Made by a program: the position numbers and the translations under genes. From assembly GCA_013812995.1 (NCBI GenBank), contig JACCSL010001028.1, positions 1-6,379 of the forward strand: a DNA stretch of 6,379 bases, in the 5' to 3' direction. Position 1 is the stretch's first letter. Each line of letters begins with the position of its first letter. The stretch is from Ardenticatenales bacterium. Its GTDB lineage: Bacteria; Chloroflexota; Anaerolineae; Ardenticatenales; Ardenticatenaceae. Under the pieces are notes generated by a model. It saw only the letters and a list, made by a program, of their open reading frames with translations, was not told the DNA's origin and did no database searches. Shown piece after piece: positions 1 through 4,912 of this stretch.

Positions 1-32
1 AAAGGCAAAAGGCAAAAGGCAAAAGGCAAAAG
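1..32. repeat. 7-bp tandem repeat (AAAAGGC)n
   Basis: The window opens with about four and a half perfect copies of the heptamer AAAAGGC in direct tandem, ending at AAAAG before GTGACGACA. The array may extend beyond the window start. The unit is not a multiple of three, so a change in copy number would shift the reading frame of any gene running through it, or change spacing if it is non-coding. It lies about 35 bases before the Shine-Dalgarno site of the first complete gene. Confidence 0.9.
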
Positions 33-78
33 TGACGACAACGGCAACGACGTACATCTTACGGCAAGGAGGCCATGA
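1..78 (+). CDS. Possible 3' end of an upstream gene (lysine-rich tail)
   Basis: Frame 1 is open from the window edge to a TGA at 76-78 and would encode 25 residues: a Lys/Gly/Gln-rich stretch from the heptamer repeat, then a short tail ending in TARRP. The TGA overlaps the ATG at 78 in the arrangement TGATG, typical of translationally coupled operon genes, and this is the main argument that the frame is real. Against it, the stretch is short, has no recognisable domain, and its first half is simple repeat. Frame 3 is also open until a TGA at 33-35, so the upstream gene could end there instead, or this could be leader DNA. Confidence 0.3.
   Translation, partial: KGKRQKAKGKSDDNGNDVHLTARRP
66..72 (+). 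promoter_or_regulatory. Shine-Dalgarno site deciding the first start
   Basis: AAGGAGG is a perfect anti-16S match. It sits 2 bases before the ATG at 75 and 5 bases before the ATG at 78. The 2-base spacing is too tight for efficient initiation, so the second ATG is preferred. Confidence 0.75.
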
Positions 79-1109
79 TGGCAGATCGTGTTGCGCTGTA
101 CCTTCAGGATGCTCACGAGATTCGAGAGGGGATTGAGTTTTGTCAGTACGCCGAGCAGAACAACTTCGAGGCGGTGTGGCAGGCAGAATCCCGACTGGTG
201 CGGGATGCCATCGTGCCAATGGCGGCCTTTGCGGCAACGACGGAGCGGATCAAGATCGGCTCGGGGGTCATCAATAACTGGACGCGCAACGCGGCGGTCA
301 CCGCTGCCACCTTCCTGACGTTGGATGACCTTGCCCCGGACCGGATTCTGCTGGGCATCGGCGCATGGTGGGACCCGCTCGCGCGCAAGGTCGGGATTGA
401 GCGCCGCAAGCCGCTCACCGCCATGCGTGAGGTGGTGGAGAGTGTGCGCCAGCTCCTGCGGATGGAGCGCGTCTCCTTCCAGGGGGAGTTTGTCCACTTC
501 GATGACATCCAACTGGATGTCGTCCACGGGCGCAAAACCCCCCGTAACGTGCCCATCTACATTGGCGCGACCGGGCCGCAGATGATGGAACTGACGGGCG
601 AGATCGCGGATGGCGTTTTGCTCAACTATCTTGTCTCGCCCCGCTATAACGTGGGGGCGATGGAGCGGCTGGAAGAGGGCGCGAAGAAGGCGGGGCGCTC
701 CGCCTACGATCTGGACCGTCCCCAGCTGGTGGTCTGCTCGTTGGACAATGACCGCAAGAAGGCGCTCGACAACGCGCGCAAGTTGGTCACGCAGTATCTG
801 GGGCAGCAGCCGCATATCATGAAGGCCAGCGGCGTCTCGCAGGAGCTGCTGGACGAGATTAACCAGGTGCTGACCTGGCCCGCCACCGAGGAAGAGATCG
901 AGCGGGCGATGGAACTGGTTCCGGACGATGTGGTGCAGATGATTACCGCCTCCGGGACACCCGAGGAATGTCGCGCCAAGGTGCGAGAATATGTCGAGCA
1001 TGGCGCGACCTGCCCGGTGCTCTACCCACTGGGGGACGATGTAAAGGCGATGATTGATGCCTTCTCTAATGGCTACAGCGGTGCCTATGGTAAGGAGGAA
1101 AGCGCGTGA
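78..1109 (+). CDS. Luciferase-like (LLM class) flavin/F420-dependent oxidoreductase
   Basis: This 343-residue protein has the hallmarks of the bacterial luciferase-like TIM-barrel family, which includes methylene-tetrahydromethanopterin reductase (Mer) and F420-dependent dehydrogenases. Visible motifs are an IKIGSGV strand near residues 58-64 followed by NNWTRN, a glycine-rich GIGAWWD segment near 93-99, and [11 protein letters not shown] with GEIADG near 159-179, the Mer-like signature of the cofactor-binding barrel. Length is usual for the family (about 330-350). The protein is soluble, with no signal peptide or membrane segment. Members transfer hydride between F420H2 or FMNH2 and varied substrates. 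Cofactor and substrate cannot be settled here; F420 is inferred from the Mer-like pattern. An alternative ATG lies at 75, but Shine-Dalgarno spacing and the TGATG junction favour 78. The stop overlaps the next gene's GTG by four bases, so coupling to the molybdenum-hydroxylase FAD subunit is likely. Confidence 0.85.
   Translation: MADRVALYLQDAHEIREGIEFCQYAEQNNFEAVWQAESRLVRDAIVPMAAFAATTERIKIGSGVINNWTRNAAVTAATFLTLDDLAPDRILLGIGAWWDPLARKVGIERRKPLTAMREVVESVRQLLRMERVSFQGEFVHFDDIQLDVVHGRKTPRNVPIYIGATGPQMMELTGEIADGVLLNYLVSPRYNVGAMERLEEGAKKAGRSAYDLDRPQLVVCSLDNDRKKALDNARKLVTQYLGQQPHIMKASGVSQELLDEINQVLTWPATEEEIERAMELVPDDVVQMITASGTPEECRAKVREYVEHGATCPVLYPLGDDVKAMIDAFSNGYSGAYGKEESA
1092..1098 (+). promoter_or_regulatory. 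Shine-Dalgarno site for the FAD subunit
   Basis: AAGGAGG lies 7 bases before the GTG at 1106, inside the end of the preceding gene. It supports the GTG start and the four-base GTGA overlap. Confidence 0.8.
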
Positions 1110-1957
1110 CGATCTCGAACATTACGCGCTACGAGCGACCAGAGAACCTTGCCACGGCGTTGCGGCTCCTCCAGGATGGACAGGGGCGCGCCGTGCCTCT
1201 TGCAGGAGGAACTGCCCTACTCGGTGCCCCGCCCCGCGAGGTGGAGAGCGTTGTAGACCTCTCCGGCCTCAAGCTGGACTGGATTTCGCCAACGGAGGCG
1301 GGCGGCCTCTCGCTCGGGGCCATGGTGACCCTGGCCGCGCTCATGGCGAGCGAGGAGGGGCGCGGCTATGCCGGAGGTACCCTCGTGGAGGCCATGCGGT
1401 ACAGTGCCGGGAACCTGGTGCGGAACCGGGCCACTCTGGGCGGAACGCTCATCGGGTGCGCCTCGTCCAGCGACCTGGTGGCGCTGCTTTTGGCGCTGGG
1501 AGCAACCGTGGTGCTCTACGAGGGAACGGAGCGCGAGATAGAGTTGAGTGATCTCTACCGCCGCCGCGCCTACCACCTTCAGCCGGGCTCGCTGCTGACT
1601 GAGGTGCGGCTGCCTGCCCTCCCAGCAGGCAGCGGGGTTTCCCTTCAGCGCGTGGCGCGCACCCCGATGGACCAGCCGATTCTCACCGTGGCCGCCTGTG
1701 CAACCCGCGCTGGGGCACGTCTGGGCGAGCTTCGGCTGGCCGCGAGCGCGCTGGGCAATGGCGCAGACCCCGCACGGCTCAGCAGTGCCGAGAGTGCGTT
1801 GCGCGGCACGGAGCTTGGCAGCAGCGCCTTCGACGTAGTGCTTGCCAGGGCCGCCGATGGCCTGGCAATTCAGGGCGACCACCTCGCCAGCGCCGACTAT
1901 CGCCGTGCGATGATCCCGGTGTTGGTGCGGCGCGCGCTGGAGAAAGCCGCGTCTTGA
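1106..1957 (+). CDS. FAD-binding subunit of a xanthine dehydrogenase/CO dehydrogenase-family enzyme (CoxM-like)
   Basis: This 283-residue protein is the medium, FAD-carrying subunit of a molybdenum hydroxylase. It passes electrons from the [2Fe-2S] subunit to the final acceptor. The N-terminal FAD_binding_5 domain shows the pyrophosphate-binding loop [10 protein letters not shown] at residues 31-40 and the second FAD signature [12 protein letters not shown] at 107-118, followed by the usual SSSDL segment. The C-terminal CO-dehydrogenase flavoprotein domain (roughly 175-280) ends with [17 protein letters not shown] at 262-278, typical of the family. Length matches stand-alone FAD subunits (about 280-290). 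Start is GTG. The Fe-S and Mo subunits are not adjacent: they lie fused together starting at 4913. The gene is GC-rich (43 of 60 bases at 1621-1680). The substrate cannot be inferred from this subunit. Confidence 0.92.
   Translation: MTISNITRYERPENLATALRLLQDGQGRAVPLAGGTALLGAPPREVESVVDLSGLKLDWISPTEAGGLSLGAMVTLAALMASEEGRGYAGGTLVEAMRYSAGNLVRNRATLGGTLIGCASSSDLVALLLALGATVVLYEGTEREIELSDLYRRRAYHLQPGSLLTEVRLPALPAGSGVSLQRVARTPMDQPILTVAACATRAGARLGELRLAASALGNGADPARLSSAESALRGTELGSSAFDVVLARAADGLAIQGDHLASADYRRAMIPVLVRRALEKAAS
1609..1633 (+). other. Perfect 9-bp inverted repeat inside the FAD-subunit gene
   Basis: GCTGCCTGC at 1609-1617 and GCAGGCAGC at 1625-1633 are exact reverse complements separated by a 7-base loop, followed by GGGGTTT. 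The hairpin would be stable in RNA. It lies in the coding region for the Leu-Pro-Ala-Leu-Pro-Ala linker between the two domains. There is no long T-tract, so it is not a standard terminator. It may be a by-product of GC-rich codons. Confidence 0.6.
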
Positions 1958-1959
1958 CG

Positions 1960-2127
1960 ATGAGTAAGAAACTCATCCTTGTGTGGATTATCCTCGGCAT
2001 TGTGCTGGGGGGCCTGATTGGGGCGGGGGTATCAATGGACCTCTATCCACCCGTTGTGGGTATCATCGGTGGCATCGTGGCCGGACTGTTCACGGGCGCG
2101 CTGATTCGTCGGAGCCGCATGGGCTAG
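1960..2127 (+). CDS. Small two-helix membrane protein, function unknown
   Basis: This 55-residue protein starts MSKKLILVWII. It has two hydrophobic segments, residues about 5-24 and 31-49, joined by a short polar turn (SMDLYPP), and ends in a basic tail (RRSRMG). Lys-Lys before the first helix and Arg-Arg after the second predict a hairpin with both ends in the cytoplasm. Both helices are rich in glycine with GxxxG-type spacing (GIVLGGLIGAG and GIIGGIVAG), which favours close helix packing or oligomers. The ATG is 2 bases after the preceding stop. An in-frame TTG at 1954 would overlap that stop and sits 10 bases after a weak GGAGA, so the true start is uncertain. I do not recognise a family. 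Tight spacing and clear protein-like character support a real gene; possible roles such as membrane anchoring are speculation. Confidence 0.7.
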   Translation: MSKKLILVWIILGIVLGGLIGAGVSMDLYPPVVGIIGGIVAGLFTGALIRRSRMG

Positions 2128-2156
2128 CCATACCCTCACTTGCCTATATCTTTCTG

Positions 2157-2162
2157 AAGGAG
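2157..2162 (+). promoter_or_regulatory. Shine-Dalgarno site supporting a TTG start
   Basis: AAGGAG lies 8 bases before the TTG at 2171, in the largest gap between genes of the window (2128-2170). It decides the rare TTG start of the first sulfotransferase. No other in-frame start lies near it. Confidence 0.65.
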
Positions 2163-2170
2163 TTGGAAAG

Positions 2171-3010
2171 TTGTCCCGTGAACAAAGAGTTAACCAGAAA
2201 GTTTGTTTTATTGCGGGTGCTGGTCACTCAGGCTCTACACTGCTGGGGCTGATTCTGGGCAGCCACCACGAGTGTTTCTATGGTGGCGAGGTGAAAAAAA
2301 TCAGCCTATCCAAAGGAGGGGTGCCCCGTGAGAAAGGCGTCTGCCGACGCTGCGGCCCCGAATGTGCTATCTGGAACGGGCTGAGCGAGCTGGATGCGCC
2401 TGACCTCTATGAAGCGCTCTCTCTTCGAACAAGGAAGCCGGTCATCATTGATTCCGCCAAGAACACCGAGTGGATTCGCGAGCAGGTCAGCCATCTGTTC
2501 CGCACCTCGGCTACACCCTTCCTGATCTTCCTTCAGCGAGATGGCCGCGCGGTCATCAACTCGCGCATCCGCAAGTATCCCTCGATAGCAGTCGAAACGT
2601 TGATTCGCGATTGGATGGAGCAGATCGCATCGACGAATGAACTATTCGACGCCTTTGCTGGAAAGAAGATCAAACTCCACTATGAGGCGTTGGCTACCGA
2701 GCCAGAAGCAAGCGTAGAACGGCTCTGTGACTTTCTGGAAATACCCTTTGAGCGAGAGATACTTGACTACTACCAGCACGAGCATCACGCCATCGCCGGC
2801 AACATAGGAACCCAGTTCCTTGTTGCGAAGGCCCAGGCCGTGGAGACGCCCTACGTGCGCCTCTCCGCCCGAAATGAATACTATTACGCCAACCATCCTC
2901 TGGGTATTCATCTGGACCTGCGCTGGAAAGAAGAACTTTCTCCCAGTGCCAGGGCGATATTCGAGGAAATAGCCGCTCCCTTGAATGCCGATTTAAGCTG
3001 GGAAGGGTAA
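2171..3010 (+). CDS. PAPS-dependent sulfotransferase (Sulfotransfer_3-like)
   Basis: This 279-residue protein transfers a sulfuryl group from PAPS to an acceptor, probably a carbohydrate, lipid or small molecule. The 5'-phosphosulfate loop is GAGHSGSTLL at residues 16-25, and the 3'-phosphate-binding motif has Arg123 and Ser131 with the correct eight-residue spacing (RDGRAVINS). Between them, a family-typical cysteine patch (Cys58, Cys61, Cys65, then Trp68) resembles the CxCG...CPFW element of this sulfotransferase group, and VIIDSAK at 91-97 matches the usual DSSK segment. There is no signal peptide or membrane helix, so it should act in the cytoplasm, where PAPS is made. Length is normal. 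The start is TTG. GC is lower than in the flanking genes (30/60 at 2701-2760, 29/60 at 2881-2940). It is followed after 7 bases by a second sulfotransferase-containing gene, suggesting a shared pathway. Confidence 0.88.
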   Translation: MSREQRVNQKVCFIAGAGHSGSTLLGLILGSHHECFYGGEVKKISLSKGGVPREKGVCRRCGPECAIWNGLSELDAPDLYEALSLRTRKPVIIDSAKNTEWIREQVSHLFRTSATPFLIFLQRDGRAVINSRIRKYPSIAVETLIRDWMEQIASTNELFDAFAGKKIKLHYEALATEPEASVERLCDFLEIPFEREILDYYQHEHHAIAGNIGTQFLVAKAQAVETPYVRLSARNEYYYANHPLGIHLDLRWKEELSPSARAIFEEIAAPLNADLSWEG

Positions 3011-3017
3011 ACACCCC

Positions 3018-4415
3018 ATGAGGAAGATTGACCTCGTCTTCAGAACTGTTGGCGAGCGAACCTCCGAGATTGCACTCAATCTTGCCATCAAACATATCGC
3101 GCCTGACCGGGTGCATCTCATCGATAATGTAACACCCTTCTCCAGAGCGGTGCAGCGGATGCTGGAGATTTCCTATCACGCGGATTTCGTGGTCTTCGTC
3201 GATGCGGATTGTCTCATTATGGAAGATATGCGTGAGTTCCTGGATACCAACACGCAGCCCTATGTGGACTGCTACGTGTTGGATCGCTTCAGAGGCAGAA
3301 TCCATGCGGGTGTGCATATTACCCGCCTGGATGTGCTACAGGCGATGCAGCAGGTACGGGTTGCCAAGAACGATATCAAGTATATCCTGCGCCCCGAATC
3401 CTATATTCGTCACCTGGCGATGGAGCAGCTCGATTACTCGAAGGCAGCAGCTCCCTTCAAAATCTATCATGACTTCTGCCAATACTATCAGGATGTTTTT
3501 GCCAAATATGCCCTGAGAGAGTTGCGGAGTCGCACGCCCGAGCATGGCGCGCGGCTAAATCGCGTCATGCATAGTTGGCCCAAAGAGGAACTCGACTTTG
3601 TCGTTGCCCGCCACGCAGTTCAGTACACCCGAGATGCTGTTTCCCCGTATCGCTCCGAGCGGGAGGTCGATGAGTTCATTGCCTCGTTACCCCAGATTGC
3701 GCAGCGGGAGATCGCCACGATGGCTTTGCCGGAAAAACCACCCCTCTCTATAGAAGAAGTCGAGATGCTGGAGCCTCAGTTTGGACACCTCATGCGCGGT
3801 AGGAATGAGAAAATCTTTGGAATCGGTCTGAGCCGTACCGGGACCAAGAGCCTGACCAACGCGCTGGATATTCTTGGTCTTACCGTCGCCCACAACCCGG
3901 TCGATGAAATCACCTTCATTGAGTTGGCAAGTGGGCGCTATAACCTCTCCGTGCTGAACAATACCGCTGGCTTTGATGGGATCACCGATATTGCGGCAGC
4001 GGCCTTCTACCCCCAACTGGATAGCAGCTATCCCAACAGTAAATTTATCCTGACGCTCCGGGAGAAAGAAGCCTGGCTCAATGCAATGGAGCATCACTGG
4101 AACAACAAACCGATCTTCGAGGATGTGCCCGGCCAGGAGAGCAAACTCAAGATGAGGCGCTTTTTGCGCGCCTCGATTTATGGCCTCTACACCTTCAATC
4201 GGGAGCGGCTGGCGTACGCCTATGACAGACACCACGAGGGAGTCTTCAACCATTTCAAGCACCGCCCCGATGACCTGCTGGTTCTCAACATCTGCGAGGG
4301 GGAGGGCTGGGAAAAGCTGTGCCCCTTCCTGGAGGTCCCACTTCTGCCTGGGCCGTTCCCCCATGTCAGGCGGAAAAACTTGATCTCGGGCATCACCGGC
4401 TCTGTGAGAGTGTAA
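3018..4415 (+). CDS. Glycosyltransferase-like (GT-A) and sulfotransferase (Sulfotransfer_4-like) fusion protein
   Basis: This 465-residue protein appears to join two enzymes. Residues about 1-120 resemble a GT-A nucleotide-sugar transferase fold: strands ending in FVVFVDADCLI with a DxD motif (Asp62-Ala-Asp64) for metal and nucleotide-sugar binding, then HAGVHITRLDVL near 97-107, as in family-2-type enzymes. Residues 120-255 are a helical, aromatic and charged linker of unclear nature. From about 265 a sulfotransferase domain begins with the PAPS loop FGIGLSRTGTKSL at 267-279. Then come YPNSKFILTLR at 338-348 and the C-terminal pattern LLVLNICEGEGWEKLCPFL near 420-438 with PGPFPH near 445-449, all typical of Sulfotransfer_4. 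The residue eight after Arg348, usually Ser in the 3'-phosphate site, is Ala356. There are no membrane helices. The ATG lies 7 bases after the preceding gene, with GGAAGGG about ten bases upstream. The sulfotransferase call is strong, the glycosyltransferase call moderate. Confidence 0.8.
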   Translation: MRKIDLVFRTVGERTSEIALNLAIKHIAPDRVHLIDNVTPFSRAVQRMLEISYHADFVVFVDADCLIMEDMREFLDTNTQPYVDCYVLDRFRGRIHAGVHITRLDVLQAMQQVRVAKNDIKYILRPESYIRHLAMEQLDYSKAAAPFKIYHDFCQYYQDVFAKYALRELRSRTPEHGARLNRVMHSWPKEELDFVVARHAVQYTRDAVSPYRSEREVDEFIASLPQIAQREIATMALPEKPPLSIEEVEMLEPQFGHLMRGRNEKIFGIGLSRTGTKSLTNALDILGLTVAHNPVDEITFIELASGRYNLSVLNNTAGFDGITDIAAAAFYPQLDSSYPNSKFILTLREKEAWLNAMEHHWNNKPIFEDVPGQESKLKMRRFLRASIYGLYTFNRERLAYAYDRHHEGVFNHFKHRPDDLLVLNICEGEGWEKLCPFLEVPLLPGPFPHVRRKNLISGITGSVRV

Positions 4416-4422
4416 AGCGCCC

Positions 4423-4896
4423 ATGACCAAGCAGAGCGATGAAGATGTCCCTCAGCGACGCCTCGTGGCGGCTGCGCTCTGCCTGAACGATGTGCACGAG
4501 GTGCTCCTGGTCAAGCCGACCTATCGGAATTCCTGGCTGCTGCCGGGTGGCATGGTTGAGGCCGAGGAGTCGCCCCATGCAGGCTGTGGGCGCGAGGTAC
4601 GTGAGGAACTGGGCCTCACCCTGGCCTGCGCGCGCCTCCTCTGCGTGGACTATCGGAGCAGACAGAAAGCCAAAGTGGAGGGAGTTCACTTCCTCTTTGA
4701 GGGGGGCGTGCTCTCGGCGACCCAGATCGGCGCTATCCGCTTGCCGCCCGAGGAACTCATGGCCTTCCAGTTCTTTCCACTGGCGGAGGCAGTGCGGCGG
4801 CTCCCCGCAAAGGGAGGGCGGCTCCTGACCCACGCCCTGGGCGCGTGGGAGACAGGGCAAACCTACTATCTGGAAGAGGGCGAACCTTTTCGGTAA
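4423..4896 (+). CDS. Nudix hydrolase
   Basis: This 157-residue protein hydrolyses a nucleoside diphosphate linked to another group, in the cytoplasm and with divalent metal. It carries a complete Nudix box at residues 43-65: Gly43, Glu49, then Arg57-Glu58-Val-Arg-Glu61-Glu62-Leu-Gly64-Leu, with all catalytic glutamates present. The preceding SWLLPGG at 37-43 is the usual lead-in. Length is standard for a single-domain member. The substrate class cannot be assigned: no extra substrate-specific motif stands out. The start is 7 bases after the glycosyl/sulfotransferase gene, with only a weak upstream GAGAG. It lies between the sulfotransferase block and the Fe-S/Mo gene. It could clean up nucleotide by-products of PAPS or sugar-nucleotide use, or serve the redox operon; this is inference. 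The composition (38/60 GC at 4621-4680) resembles the redox genes more than the sulfotransferases. Confidence 0.92.
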   Translation: MTKQSDEDVPQRRLVAAALCLNDVHEVLLVKPTYRNSWLLPGGMVEAEESPHAGCGREVREELGLTLACARLLCVDYRSRQKAKVEGVHFLFEGGVLSATQIGAIRLPPEELMAFQFFPLAEAVRRLPAKGGRLLTHALGAWETGQTYYLEEGEPFR

Positions 4897-4912
4897 TCAA
4901 TAGGGAGAAGCG

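Noticed and set aside
1..32. CRISPR array or attachment site
   Set aside because: The units are 7 bases with no spacers, which fits a simple tandem repeat.
1217..1882. Long open frame of 221 codons on the minus strand
   Set aside because: It lies fully inside the clearly recognisable FAD-subunit gene, and its translation shows no domain. Long antisense frames are expected in GC-rich coding DNA.
2128..2170. Possible promoter with TATATC as a -10 element at 2145
   Set aside because: The bases 17 positions upstream do not resemble a -35 element, and the short gap is well explained by the Shine-Dalgarno site. An internal promoter is possible but not supported.
2312..2330. Internal Shine-Dalgarno-like AAAGGAGGG followed by GTG codons
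   Set aside because: The in-frame GTG is immediately adjacent with no usable spacing, and the better-spaced GTG at 2328 opens only a very short out-of-frame peptide. The bases are explained by the Ser-Lys-Gly-Gly coding sequence.
2694..3317. Open frame of 207 codons on the minus strand bridging two genes
   Set aside because: It overlaps motif-bearing parts of both plus-strand genes, and its translation is low-complexity and unrecognisable.
3687..4430. Open frame of 247 codons on the minus strand
   Set aside because: It mirrors the sulfotransferase domain of the fusion gene, which carries clear motifs on the plus strand. No family features are seen in the antisense translation.
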